DNA from: Bacillota bacterium
GTDB taxonomy: Bacteria > Bacillota > Clostridia > Lachnospirales > Lachnospiraceae
Reading direction: 5' to 3'
Length of the DNA stretch: 64,000 bases
NCBI GenBank assembly: GCA_023437365.1
Contig: JAEZGK010000099.1
Location: forward strand, 1 to 64,000
Of the stretch, positions 44,621 to 53,412 are shown piece by piece (positions within the stretch are counted from its first letter, which is position 1; each line of letters opens with the position of its first letter). Made by a program: the position numbers and the translations under genes. A model generated the notes under the pieces. The model saw nothing but the letters and a program-made list of their open reading frames with translations. It did not search any database and was not told where the DNA came from.

Positions 44621-44938
44621 ATGGCATTTCAATTTACGGATGTTAATTTTCAGAAGGAAGCACTTGAATCAGAGCTTCCGGTATTAGTAGATTTTTATGC
44701 TGACTGGTGCGGCCCCTGTAAAATGGTTGCTCCTATCGTGGCAGAGCTTGCAGAGGAATATGCGGGAGTATATAAGATAGGAAAGCTGAATATAGATAAC
44801 GAACCAGAGACAGCGGAAAAATATCGTGTGATGTCCATTCCGACATTGATGATCATCAAAAACGGAGAAGTGGCAGATAAAATCGTCGGCGCTGTTCCAA
44901 AGGCTGCCATAAAGGAAAAACTGGAAGCTCATAAGTAA
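44621..44938 (+). CDS. trxA: Thioredoxin
   Basis: A 105-aa cytosolic disulfide reductase. The active site WCGPCK is at residues 29-34 and the cis-proline motif is SIPTLMI. GGAGG precedes the ATG at 44621; the frame extends upstream but without a ribosome site. Confidence 0.96.
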   Translation: MAFQFTDVNFQKEALESELPVLVDFYADWCGPCKMVAPIVAELAEEYAGVYKIGKLNIDNEPETAEKYRVMSIPTLMIIKNGEVADKIVGAVPKAAIKEKLEAHK

Positions 44939-44995
44939 ATATCTGTAGCAGTGGACGGAAGAAGCTATATCATACCGTACAAGAAACTTTATAAT

Positions 44996-45036
44996 AGGGG
45001 AGAAAAACTCAAAACATGTGGTTTTTCTCCCCTGTA
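44996..45036 (+). terminator. Terminator after trxA
   Basis: AGGGGAGAAAAAC pairs with GTTTTTCTCCCCT around an 11-12 nt loop. Confidence 0.8.
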
Positions 45037-45090
45037 TTATGCCTGACTTATAAAGAATTATCTATTTTTTTAAAAATATAAAAAAAACAC

Positions 45091-45119
45091 TTGCAATTTG
45101 TCCTTGGAGCATATATAAT
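45091..45119 (+). promoter_or_regulatory. tRNA-Lys promoter
   Basis: TTGCAA (45091-45096), 17-bp spacer, TATAAT (45114-45119). Confidence 0.75.
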
Positions 45120-45160
45120 AACTTTTGCGTTCGGTAATAACGGAAAGCAAAAATGAATAA

Positions 45161-45233
45161 GCGTTTCTAGCTCAGTTGGTAGAGCACCTGACTCTTAATC
45201 AGGGTGTCCAGGGTTCGAGCCCCTGGAGACGCA
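45161..45233 (+). tRNA. tRNA-Lys (CTT)
   Basis: A standard 73-nt tRNA: acceptor GCGTTTC / GAGACGC, D arm AGCTCAGTTGGTAGAGC, anticodon loop ACTCTTAAT with CTT, T arm CAGGG-TTCGAGC-CCCTG, discriminator A. CCA is not encoded. Confidence 0.96.
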
Positions 45234-45239
45234 CTTGTG

Positions 45240-45287
45240 AAGTCCTAGTTTGGCAGACATATGAGCTGCTGGGTTAGGGCTTTTTTG
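45240..45287 (+). terminator. Terminator after tRNA-Lys
   Basis: AAGTCCTA and TAGGGCTTTTTT pair around an internal GCAG/CTGC stem, ending in six T. Confidence 0.75.
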
Positions 45288-45429
45288 TTGCCGAAAAAAC
45301 TCATGGAGTAACCCGTCTCGAAACAGGGCGAAAACATAATTTATAGCTGGCATAACTTTCCTTTTCTGCTATAATGAAAGCTATGTATGAAAGCTAGTGA
45401 CTGACAAAAGAAAAGGGGAGTTACATGAT

Positions 45430-46692
45430 ATGAAAGAGAAAGTCAAACAGCTGCGTCCTGAGATATTGATGTTCATGATACTGATATCTGCGGTAGCGTT
45501 AGGAAATGGTTTAAGCGATGCGGTTTATTCTAATTATTTCAAGGAAGTATATCATGTCACCGCATTTCAAAGAGGTTTTATAGAGTTTCCGAGAGAATTA
45601 CCGGGACTTCTGTGTGCTTTTGTAATTGCAGCTCTTGGATTTTTAGGTGATATCAGGGTGGCATTTATTGCGCAGGTACTGGCAGCAATCGGTGTAACAT
45701 TGCTCGGACTTCTGACCCCTTCCTTTGGTATAATGCTGATCTTTCTTTTTATTAATTCAATGGGTATGCATTTATTTATGCCACTGTCCGATTCCATCGG
45801 TATGTCATTGGCTGAACCGGATCAAATAGGTAAACGTATGGGTCAAATCTCCAGTGTCAGGGCAGCCTTCAGTATGATTGCTGCTCTACTGGTATTCTTC
45901 GGCTTCCGTATCAAGGTGTTCTCCTTTGCTACGGATATAAAATGGGTGTTTATCGTATCGGCTGCAGCCTTTCTGTGTGCTATCGTTACAGCAGCTCTGA
46001 TGATTAGTAAGGTTAAACCGAAGAAAAGTGCACCAAAGAAGCTAAAAATAAAGTTTCGAAAACAATACCGTTACTATTATCTTCTGACCGTACTAAAAGG
46101 AGTGCAGAAACAGATTGCATATGTGTACGGAACCTGGGTTATCGTAGATCTGTTGCTGAAGAAAGCAGATACTCTGGCTATCCTGACCATCGTGATAACG
46201 TTTATCTCTATCTTCTTCCTAAGCAAGCTCGGGCGATGGATGGATAGATTCGGAATTAAGAAAATGATGTATCTCGATGCATTAACATTTATCATCATAT
46301 ATATTATTTATGGCTTTGTGGTATGGGGTGTTGTAGAAGGTGTGCTTCCGGACCATGGCTGGTCCGTATTCTTCATCTACCTGCTGTTTATCTTGGATAG
46401 ACTTTCGATGCAGATCGGGATGGTCAATTCCATTTACTTAAGATCCATTGCAGTTGATACGGAGGAGGTTACCGCCACTTTATCTACGGGTATCAGCCTG
46501 GACCATCTTGTTTCGATTATTGCAGCACTGGCAGGAGGATTAATCTGGGCTAAATGGGGAAGCCAATGGGTATTTTTCCTGGCGGCGGCATTCTCTCTAG
46601 GGAACCTGTATGTAGCGATCAGAGTACAGCCGGAAAGAGAGAAGGAAGCAGCCGAAAAGCTTCGGGAGCAGCTTCGGGCAAGGAAGCGTTAA
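45430..46692 (+). CDS. MFS transporter
   Basis: A 420-aa membrane protein with about 12 hydrophobic segments in two halves separated by a basic loop (KVKPKKSAPKKLKIKFRKQ). It belongs to the major facilitator superfamily by topology and by the DRFGIKK-like loop 8-9 motif. The substrate cannot be read. The ATG at 45430 follows GGGGAG at a rather long spacing. It is monocistronic or co-transcribed with the next gene (63 bp gap). Confidence 0.85.
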   Translation: MKEKVKQLRPEILMFMILISAVALGNGLSDAVYSNYFKEVYHVTAFQRGFIEFPRELPGLLCAFVIAALGFLGDIRVAFIAQVLAAIGVTLLGLLTPSFGIMLIFLFINSMGMHLFMPLSDSIGMSLAEPDQIGKRMGQISSVRAAFSMIAALLVFFGFRIKVFSFATDIKWVFIVSAAAFLCAIVTAALMISKVKPKKSAPKKLKIKFRKQYRYYYLLTVLKGVQKQIAYVYGTWVIVDLLLKKADTLAILTIVITFISIFFLSKLGRWMDRFGIKKMMYLDALTFIIIYIIYGFVVWGVVEGVLPDHGWSVFFIYLLFILDRLSMQIGMVNSIYLRSIAVDTEEVTATLSTGISLDHLVSIIAALAGGLIWAKWGSQWVFFLAAAFSLGNLYVAIRVQPEREKEAAEKLREQLRARKR

Positions 46693-46755
46693 TAATAAGA
46701 AGCTGCATCGTATAATCTCTATCATTTAGTATATCATATTAGTGAATTTTTGATT

Positions 46756-47637
46756 ATGATAGAGGAGGGATATACGATCATCAGAAGAAAAAGCTACTTT
46801 AAAGGCTGGTATTTTAAGAATCAGACAGGTTCAGAGGTGATTTCCTTTATACCGGCTTATCATATTGATCTAAAGGGGATTCATTCGGCATCTCTTCAGG
46901 TTATTACACCGGAGAACTCCTATCGCATATTTTATCCGATCGAGGACTTTTACACCTCGAAGGGCAGATTGGCAATACGACTGGGTAATAACTTGTTCTC
47001 TGACCGTGGCATCATACTAAATATTAATGCAGAAGGTCTAAAGCTGTCCGGAAAGCTATCTTATTCTGCATTTCATCCGCCACGCAGGGATATCATGGGA
47101 CCCTTTCGGTATGCTCCCTTTCTACAGTGTAAACACAGCATCTACAGCATGGCTCATGTCGTTTACGGTTATCTTGATCTAAACGGAAGAAGAATTGAAT
47201 TCAATAAAGGTACAGGCTATACGGAGGGCGATCTGGGAAGAGGCTTTCCGAGCAATTATCTTTGGACCCAGTGCAGCTGGAGAGATCGAAGCCTTAATTC
47301 CATCATGGCTTCTGCCGCCAATGTTAAGGTTGGTTGTATCAGCTTTCCCGGGTGTATCTGTATGATCCGCTATCGAGGAAGGGAATACCGGCTTGCTACC
47401 TATCTGGGAGCCCGGATTTTAGTGTATAACCGAAAGGAATTGTGGATAAAACAAGGAAAATTCGACTTCCACGTGGAAATACTCTCAAAAGAGGAGAGTA
47501 ATCTGTTGGCACCTGTGAAGGGAAGAATGCTTCGAACCGTATACGAAAGTGTAAGTACAAGGTTGCATTATCAGTTTTTATATGAAGAGGATACTGTATT
47601 CGATTTTATCGGACAAGGCTGCTTTGAGCGAGGATGA
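46756..47637 (+). CDS. Tocopherol-cyclase-like protein
   Basis: About 293 aa. KSYFKGWYFKNQTG at the N-terminus, PFRYAPFLQCKHSIYSM, and GYTEGDLGRGFPSNYLWTQCSW match the beta-barrel-like family named after plant tocopherol cyclase (PF14249 type), found in many Firmicutes that make no tocopherol. The true substrate is unknown. The start is uncertain: ATG at 46756 has no ribosome site, while a strong GAGGAGGG lies just inside the frame. Confidence 0.72.
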   Translation: MIEEGYTIIRRKSYFKGWYFKNQTGSEVISFIPAYHIDLKGIHSASLQVITPENSYRIFYPIEDFYTSKGRLAIRLGNNLFSDRGIILNINAEGLKLSGKLSYSAFHPPRRDIMGPFRYAPFLQCKHSIYSMAHVVYGYLDLNGRRIEFNKGTGYTEGDLGRGFPSNYLWTQCSWRDRSLNSIMASAANVKVGCISFPGCICMIRYRGREYRLATYLGARILVYNRKELWIKQGKFDFHVEILSKEESNLLAPVKGRMLRTVYESVSTRLHYQFLYEEDTVFDFIGQGCFERG

Positions 47638-47706
47638 AATCTGAGTTATCTGTATATACTAGGGATCATAATATGCGTATGATACATGCGCAGGATTGGA
47701 GTAAAT

Positions 47707-47862
47707 ATGGAAGATAGAATACAGCATACACAGGAGAATACTACAGGGACCCCGGAGAAGAAACCGGAACAGGATGTAAATTATAATAACAGCTCAGAGG
47801 TGACGAATCCAATCCCTTCTACGGCAACACCGCCAATCCCTTCAGAAATGCCTCCGAGGTAG
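47707..47862 (+). CDS. Small proline-rich protein, unknown
   Basis: A 51-aa frame: MEDRIQHTQENTTGTPEKK at the start and PIPSTATPPIPSEMPPR at the end. It is hydrophilic, Pro/Thr/Ser-rich and likely disordered. GGAG is 5 nt before the ATG and a terminator follows at once, which supports a real gene. No family is recognised. Confidence 0.5.
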   Translation: MEDRIQHTQENTTGTPEKKPEQDVNYNNSSEVTNPIPSTATPPIPSEMPPR

Positions 47863-47873
47863 CCCGATAGTAA

Positions 47874-47918
47874 AAAGCCCAATAAAGCAAGAGGTCCTTG
47901 CTCTGTTGGGCTTTCTTT
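47874..47918. terminator. Terminator after the small Pro-rich gene
   Basis: AAAGCCCAA pairs with TTGGGCTTT, with an inner CAAG/CTTG stem; T-run follows. It may serve both strands. Confidence 0.85.
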
Positions 47919-47945
47919 CAGTTTGATTATATTGTGGTCTCGATA

Positions 47946-48131
47946 TTATCTGGTCAGTTTATCAATCTCGCTCTCTTTGCGGGCGGAGGTCCCGTCTCCG
48001 ATATCAACAAATTTGGGATTCTTTGCGAGATCGATTGATTCGGTAGTTCTGGTAAAATGCTCATCATAAGACATGGAATTCATCTTTTTAATAATCTTCT
48101 TTTCTGAATTAGCTTTATCTTTTTTAAACAT
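47946..48131 (-). CDS. Small charged protein, unknown
   Basis: A 61-aa hydrophilic protein starting MFKKDKANSEKKIIKKMNSM, rich in Lys, Glu and Asp, with no signal peptide. The start at 48131 follows GGGAGGTGG; the frame runs up to 48191 without a ribosome site. I recognise no family. Its neighbour to the right is divergent. Confidence 0.6.
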   Translation of the reverse strand: MFKKDKANSEKKIIKKMNSMSYDEHFTRTTESIDLAKNPKFVDIGDGTSARKESEIDKLTR

Positions 48132-48370
48132 AGTAGCCACCTCCCTATTTATACTATAGCACCATTTTTTACTGGTTTCAATAGTACCCAATATGCATTG
48201 ATGAAAGTTAATGATTTGGCATCATCACATAAATTATTAGGCAGATGAAATACTAGAAGAATAGACAGCAGACTGCCCAATGTTATAGAAAAGGTATGGT
48301 ATTTTATAACTGCTGTTATATAATAGAGGAAGAGACATAAACTTACGTATGAGAAACGGAGGGGTAGGAC

Positions 48371-49204
48371 TTGAGTGTAAAGAAGATAGTAATCGGTCTT
48401 CTGGTAATCAATCTCATGGAGTTTTGTATCGGGCTCATCATGTGGCTGTGGCTGGGGAAAGAGATTATCGCAAAGGTAAGCATCTATGCGTTTCTGTCCA
48501 TGGTATTGATGCTGATTGGTTGTTTGATTACAATTATCGGTCTTTACTTTGCCGTAACTTATAAAAATGATAATCTGACGGACAGTATTCAAAATCTTGA
48601 AGAGTTGAATATTCGGCTAAGAGCACAGAGACATGATTATCTGAATCATTTTCAGGTAATCTACGGATTGATGGAGTTAGGGGAGTATGAAGAAGCAAAA
48701 CGGTACATCAATCCTGTGTTTAAGGATATCATGAAGGTAAGTAAGGCACTTAAGACAGCGCAGCCGGCAGTCAATGCCCTCCTTCAATCCAAAATTGAGG
48801 CTGCGGAACAGAAAAAGATAGATTTGTTTTTGGAGATTCGTTCTGATTTGAAATATCTTCCCATAGAGGCCTGGAATCTATGCAAGGTTCTGGCAAATAT
48901 CATTGATAACGGAATGAGTGCGCTTGCAGAAGTCGAACAGGATAAAAATCTATATGTGATTATTGGAGAGGATACGGACAGCTATACCTTTGAGATATCC
49001 AACAATGGGCCTGAAATACCAAAGAATCATCTGGAGGATATCTTCAAGCAGGGCTTTTCCACTAAGAAGGAAGAAGAGCATGGTATGGGATTATATATCG
49101 TAGCACGAATTGTGAAGGAAACCGGCGGGACTATTTTTGTGACTTCTGATGCAGCAAAGACAAGCTTCCATATTCGTTTACCCAAAGGGAAGAAAGCGAT
49201 GTGA
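48371..49204 (+). CDS. AgrC/CitA-like sensor histidine kinase
   Basis: A 277-aa protein with two membrane segments (5-28 and 36-62) and no separate sensor domain. The phospho-acceptor box is LRAQRHDYLNHFQVIYGLME (His 88), typical of the SpoOB-type kinases such as AgrC. The HATPase domain has NIIDNGMSAL, FEISNNGPEIP and KKEEEHGMGLYIV. The start is TTG at 48371 after GGAGGGG. The likely partner is the LytTR regulator at 51295, three genes downstream, which is unusual. Confidence 0.85.
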   Translation: MSVKKIVIGLLVINLMEFCIGLIMWLWLGKEIIAKVSIYAFLSMVLMLIGCLITIIGLYFAVTYKNDNLTDSIQNLEELNIRLRAQRHDYLNHFQVIYGLMELGEYEEAKRYINPVFKDIMKVSKALKTAQPAVNALLQSKIEAAEQKKIDLFLEIRSDLKYLPIEAWNLCKVLANIIDNGMSALAEVEQDKNLYVIIGEDTDSYTFEISNNGPEIPKNHLEDIFKQGFSTKKEEEHGMGLYIVARIVKETGGTIFVTSDAAKTSFHIRLPKGKKAM

Positions 49205-49407
49205 TTTAAAGCTCACAATCTGACATTACGAAATCAAAGATGTATAACTTGGAGTGTATATATTCCCTTCTGAAATAAAAGGTGTAAAGTATATAGCAGA
49301 AAGAGTTGAATAGGATGCGTACCAAAAATTCTATTGATGGAAAGGAGGGCAAAGCCTCCCGGTGTAGTTCATAATGAAAATAATATTAGGTGAAAGGAGG
49401 TTTTACT

Positions 49408-49902
49408 ATGTTTGGTGAGATGGGTACGGTGCTTGTAATAGCGATTATACTTTTTATTGCAGGCTTCATACTGGTAGGGGTTGAGATGGTAATCCCGGGC
49501 TTTGGAGTACCAGGTATCTCAGGTATTCTATGCCTGGTGGTTGCAATCTTTCTGATTTCAGATTCCTTTATAGAAGGAGCTGTCATTGCCCTTATCGTTC
49601 TGGGCTTACTCGGAATCATGTTTGCAATTATACTGGGATTGTTATCAAAAGCAAAACTGAAGTCGCCTATAATTCTAAAGGATGAGCAGAATAAGGAGAA
49701 TGGGTTTATCAGTAACAGTGACTTAAATTATCTGCTTGGAAAACAGGGGGTTGCGGTTACGGATTTAAGACCTTCAGGTACGGCTGATTTTGATGGGATT
49801 GAGTTTGACGTTATTTCCGAAGGTAAATATATACCGAAGGATACGAAGCTGATCATTTACAAAGTGCAGGGATCTAAGCTGATTGTGAAGGTAAATAGCT
49901 GA
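49408..49902 (+). CDS. NfeD-like membrane protein
   Basis: A 164-aa protein. Four hydrophobic segments cover residues 5-80, with EMVIPGFGVPGISGILCL as the conserved NfeD core, followed by a C-terminal OB-fold (LLGKQGVAVTDLRPSGTADFDG). This is the short NfeD form without the protease. NfeD proteins accompany flotillins in membrane microdomains. AAAGGAGG is 7 nt before the ATG. A GGAGGGC-AAA-GCCTCCC inverted repeat lies upstream at 49343-49361. Confidence 0.88.
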   Translation: MFGEMGTVLVIAIILFIAGFILVGVEMVIPGFGVPGISGILCLVVAIFLISDSFIEGAVIALIVLGLLGIMFAIILGLLSKAKLKSPIILKDEQNKENGFISNSDLNYLLGKQGVAVTDLRPSGTADFDGIEFDVISEGKYIPKDTKLIIYKVQGSKLIVKVNS

Positions 49903-49969
49903 GAGTAAGCACATAAACAGAGCTTACAGGGGAATAATATAAAATAATACATAGAAAGAAGGAGTGTTT

Positions 49970-50944
49970 ATGTCAGCAACAATAGGGTTGGTTATTATAA
50001 TCGGTGTAATCAGTTTATTAATCGTTTTATTCTTTACTTTTGTTCCGATTGGTCTTTGGATTTCCTCCGTTGCAGCCAATGTTAAGGTCAGTATTTTTAA
50101 CTTAATCGGTATGCGTTTAAGAAGAGTGGTTCCCTCAAAGATTGTGCTTCCTTTGATTAAGGCAACGAAAGCCGGGCTGAAATTAAATGTAAATCAGCTG
50201 GAGGCACACTACCTGGCCGGCGGTAACGTAGATGGCGTGGTCAATGCACTGATTGCTTCTGAAAGAGCGGGGATTGAGCTGCATTTTGAGAAGGCTGCTG
50301 CAATCGATCTGGCAGGCCGTGATGTATTTGATGCTGTTAGGATGAGTGTCAATCCAAAGGTGATTGAGACCTCCAACGTATCAGCGGTTGCTAAGGACGG
50401 TATTGAATTGTTGGTTAAGGCAAGAGTTACCGTAAGAGCTAATCTGGAGCGCTTGGTCGGTGGTGCCGGGGAAGCTACTATTCTTGCACGAATCGGCGAA
50501 GGTATTGTAACCACGGTGGGTTCTGCAAATTCACATAAGGAAGTGCTTGAGAATCCGGATGATATCTCCAAGCGCGTATTAAGCAAAGGACTTGACTCCG
50601 GGACAGCCTTTGAGATTCTTTCCATCGATATCGCGGATATTGATGTGGGAAGGAATATCGGTGCCCAGCTGCAGACCTTACAGGCGGAGGCTGATAAAAA
50701 TATTGCTCAGGCTAAGGCAGAGGAAAGAAGAGCCATGGCTGTAGCAAAGGAGCAGGAAATGCGTGCGTATGTTGTGGAAGCAGAAGCCGAGGTTCCTAAG
50801 GCAATGGCTTTTGCCTTAAAGGAAGGCAAACTTGGGGTCATGGATTATTATGATATGCAGAACATTAAAGCAGATACCAAAATGAGGGAAAAGCTCTCTG
50901 AGACAGCTAAAAAGCCGATTGTAGATGATAAGAAGGATAAATAG
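49970..50944 (+). CDS. floA: Flotillin-like protein FloA
   Basis: A 324-aa protein. An N-terminal membrane hairpin (6-33) is followed by the family body, with FNLIGMRLRRVVPSKIVLPL, VNQLEAHYLAGGNVDGVVNAL and the SPFH-like middle, then the Ala/Glu-rich coiled coil (ADKNIAQAKAEERRAMAVAK). FloA forms membrane microdomains that gather signalling and secretion proteins. AGAAGGAG precedes the ATG. It lies 67 bp after the NfeD gene and is in operon with the next two. Confidence 0.93.
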   Translation: MSATIGLVIIIGVISLLIVLFFTFVPIGLWISSVAANVKVSIFNLIGMRLRRVVPSKIVLPLIKATKAGLKLNVNQLEAHYLAGGNVDGVVNALIASERAGIELHFEKAAAIDLAGRDVFDAVRMSVNPKVIETSNVSAVAKDGIELLVKARVTVRANLERLVGGAGEATILARIGEGIVTTVGSANSHKEVLENPDDISKRVLSKGLDSGTAFEILSIDIADIDVGRNIGAQLQTLQAEADKNIAQAKAEERRAMAVAKEQEMRAYVVEAEAEVPKAMAFALKEGKLGVMDYYDMQNIKADTKMREKLSETAKKPIVDDKKDK

Positions 50945-50964
50945 TCCAATCGAGGTGAAAGCGG

Positions 50965-51282
50965 ATGCTGAATAAGCTATTTAATATAGAACCCCTAAGT
51001 CAGGTGGGGAGATTTCTTGTCGGGGGATCGGAACAAAGCAGAATGTCTGTCGGGCAGCAGGCGCCCATACGGGTATCTGTTCCGAAAGGGAAACCCTTTA
51101 TAGATGATACGAATAAGATTCCGCCTGAGAATATCGTAGAAACAGCTGCGCCAATCGTAAGGGTGAGACAGGAAACGATGCAGGAAAACTCAGGTATCAG
51201 TCTGCAGGATGCCATAATCTGGTCGGAAATTCTTGGAAAGCCCATGTGTAAACGCAGAAAAGACAGGAATAGATTCTTATAG
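50965..51282 (+). CDS. Small protein in the floA operon, unknown
   Basis: A 105-aa protein that I do not recognise: start MLNKLFNIEPLSQVGRFLVGG, a central hydrophilic Pro-rich part, and a basic C-terminus ILGKPMCKRRKDRNRFL. It has no membrane segment. It sits 20 bp after floA and 12 bp before the LytTR regulator, so it is co-expressed with both and may link them. Confidence 0.68.
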   Translation: MLNKLFNIEPLSQVGRFLVGGSEQSRMSVGQQAPIRVSVPKGKPFIDDTNKIPPENIVETAAPIVRVRQETMQENSGISLQDAIIWSEILGKPMCKRRKDRNRFL

Positions 51283-51294
51283 TCGGGAGAAAAT

Positions 51295-52035
51295 ATGGCG
51301 ATCAAGGTTATCCTCGTAGAAGATGAAAGCGGCGTCCGTATGCTGCTGCGTAAAATAATCGAACAGAAGGAAGGCTTCGAGATTGTCGGGGAATGCGACA
51401 ATACGGAAGAAGCCATCGCTTTATTTACGAAAAATAGAGCGGAGGTCATTTTTCTGGATATCGAGATCAATGGAGCAAGCGGTATTGAATGTGCAAAGCA
51501 GATTGCAGACCTGGATCCAAAGGCAAAGATTATCTTTGCAACGGCACATTCGGAATATATGTCCAAAGCTTTTGAGGTGTATGCTTTCGATTATCTGGTA
51601 AAGCCCTTTCCTGTGGACCGGGTAGTTCAGACACTGGATAGAATCAGGAGTTTTTCTGAACCGGAGGGAAAGGAATCACTGGATAGAATCATCAAATATG
51701 AAAAGGGGCTGGAAAAGCTTCTGGTGAAAGGGCGCGAAAGTATGCGCTTCGTGGATATCAGTGACATTATCCTCGTTCAGAGAGAGAACAGCAGTACGGT
51801 AATCTATACCGCTGGTGATTCTATTACTACCTCGGCCAGCTTAAGCGACATTGAAGCAAAACTCGACTCGGAGCAGTTCATGAGAAGCCACAAATCGTAT
51901 CTGATCAACGTATCCAAAATTAAGAAAATCGAGCCCTATGGCAGATGGACCTACATAGTCACCTTCAAGGATATGAATAAAGATGCATTGATGACTGCAG
52001 AAAAATTTGAAGAGCTTAAGAAGCGTTATCTATAA
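51295..52035 (+). CDS. LytTR-family response regulator
   Basis: A 246-aa protein. The receiver has the acidic pocket VEDE (8-11) and phospho-acceptor D55 in IFLDIEING, with K in YLVKPF. The C-terminal LytTR DNA-binding domain runs from about 140, with FMRSHKSYLINVSKI as its core motif. It is AgrA-like and the probable partner of the kinase at 48371. Confidence 0.92.
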   Translation: MAIKVILVEDESGVRMLLRKIIEQKEGFEIVGECDNTEEAIALFTKNRAEVIFLDIEINGASGIECAKQIADLDPKAKIIFATAHSEYMSKAFEVYAFDYLVKPFPVDRVVQTLDRIRSFSEPEGKESLDRIIKYEKGLEKLLVKGRESMRFVDISDIILVQRENSSTVIYTAGDSITTSASLSDIEAKLDSEQFMRSHKSYLINVSKIKKIEPYGRWTYIVTFKDMNKDALMTAEKFEELKKRYL

Positions 52036-52061
52036 GCCCATTTGACTTTAGAAGGAAAGCA

Positions 52062-52095
52062 AACCGCGGATGTTATGATCTGCGGTTCGTTTTTA
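52062..52095 (+). terminator. Terminator after the LytTR regulator
   Basis: AACCGC-G-GAT pairs with ATC-T-GCGGTT, followed by CGTTTTT. Confidence 0.78.
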
Positions 52096-52248
52096 TGTTC
52101 ATGAAGCTTTCTGGAGGGTTCAGCTCGGTGTACTGCAATCCTTTGAAGAGTATGAATTATTCAGAAAGGACTATTTTACTATTATCATAAAGCGATTATA
52201 AATAGTGCTATGATACTATTGCTAGGTCTATTTTATCACCTTGAAAGG

Positions 52249-52277
52249 TTGACTTACTTTATTCATTAACATAGTAT
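52249..52277 (+). promoter_or_regulatory. Promoter of the MBL-fold gene
   Basis: TTGACT (52249-52254), 17-bp spacer, TAGTAT (52272-52277). This leaves a leader of about 120 nt. The rest of the 52096-52406 gap is AT-rich and I see no gene or clear fold in it. Confidence 0.65.
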
Positions 52278-52406
52278 TTTATATACAGACTCTTTATCTG
52301 TTTTGAAAGAACACATTGAGCAATGCTGCTTCGATAAAATATGTTTAAATACATGATAGGTGGCATAAAACTAACAGCGTTACAGTCATAAGAGGCAGGT
52401 AATCTA

Positions 52407-53099
52407 ATGAAAAAGGTAGAATTAGCTCGGGGAATATATCAGTTTATCTTTGATCCGACCACCCATTCTCTGTATGGGAATAACATCATAGCAGTCCTCA
52501 GGGGAAAAAAGGCGCTTTTGATTGATACTGGTTTAGAATTCCAGATAGCTCAGGTGGTGGAAGAATTAAACAGGGAGAGCATTGTCGTTGAGGGAGTTAT
52601 TCTGTCACATTTTCATCAAGGACATGTAAGTGGATTAAAAGCATTGCAGGGTGTTGCGGTTTATGGCAGCAGTTATTATAAAAAGACACTGGAGCAGTGG
52701 TGCCCGGTTGAAGATATCAATTACTATATCCCAACCATTCTCATTGAGAGGGTAAAAAGAATAAAATACGGCCGTCATAGTATCGAAATTATATCTAATC
52801 CGGGAAAGACAATCTGTACTCTAATGATCAGAATAGATGAAACTATTCTGTACGTATCTGACGAACTGATTTATTCTTCGGACAAGACACTTGTTATGCC
52901 AAAGGTTACAAACGATAATATGATTAATCATTATCTGTCGGTTTATAATCTGTCTAAATTTTCTCAGGCTACTATCATTCCCGGCCACGGCCAGGCTATA
53001 ACTGATTCGGTAAAGGCTGAACAGGATATTAATAGTGTATGCCAATACCTGAGTGAAATTATAAGTCATGAGGAAGAGCTGTCCGCAGCGACAGCCTAA
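52407..53099 (+). CDS. MBL-fold protein with altered metal site
   Basis: A 230-aa metallo-beta-lactamase-fold protein. Core strands (GKKALLIDTGL; VEGVILSHFHQGHVSG) and the final IPGHGQ are clear. The metal motif HxHxDH reads HFHQGH at residues 68-73, so the Asp is Gly, and the usual GHTxG motif reads NPGKTICT, so that His is Lys. At least two of the expected ligands are thus missing, and ordinary di-metal hydrolase activity is doubtful. Role unknown; it may be a binding or regulatory protein. AGGCAGG precedes the ATG. Confidence 0.78.
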   Translation: MKKVELARGIYQFIFDPTTHSLYGNNIIAVLRGKKALLIDTGLEFQIAQVVEELNRESIVVEGVILSHFHQGHVSGLKALQGVAVYGSSYYKKTLEQWCPVEDINYYIPTILIERVKRIKYGRHSIEIISNPGKTICTLMIRIDETILYVSDELIYSSDKTLVMPKVTNDNMINHYLSVYNLSKFSQATIIPGHGQAITDSVKAEQDINSVCQYLSEIISHEEELSAATA

Positions 53100-53213
53100 A
53101 GTCATGCCTGCTAAGAGCTAAACCTATAATTTATCAGCGGCAAGCCGGTTATTTCCTTAAAACACGGATATTCCATGGCCGTCCCCTATTTCATGCTAAT
53201 CATCACATCGGAT

Positions 53214-53251
53214 ACAGGCGCAGAAAAATCCCAATTCCTGCGCCTGTTTAA
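53214..53251 (+). terminator. Terminator after the MBL-fold gene
   Basis: ACAGGCGCAG pairs with CTGCGCCTGT over a 14-nt loop, then TTAATTT. The remainder of the 53100-53412 gap shows nothing else definite. Confidence 0.75.
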
Positions 53252-53412
53252 TTTAGTCCATTCTGCCGAAATATATGTAAATTAAAGTATATTTATAGAT
53301 AATACGCAATGAGCAGGACGCATCATTGTAATTCATCCAAAATTATACTATTATATTACTATGTGAAATCTGAAATCTACAGCTGATAATAGAATATATC
53401 TGGAAGCGGGGG

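Noticed and set aside
51000..51566. 188-aa frame antisense to the floA-operon genes
   Set aside because: It spans two clear genes on the other strand and has no family motif.
52370..52400. LytTR-type operator before the MBL-fold gene (ACAG...ACAG)
   Set aside because: Spacing and flanks do not match the known direct-repeat pattern closely enough.
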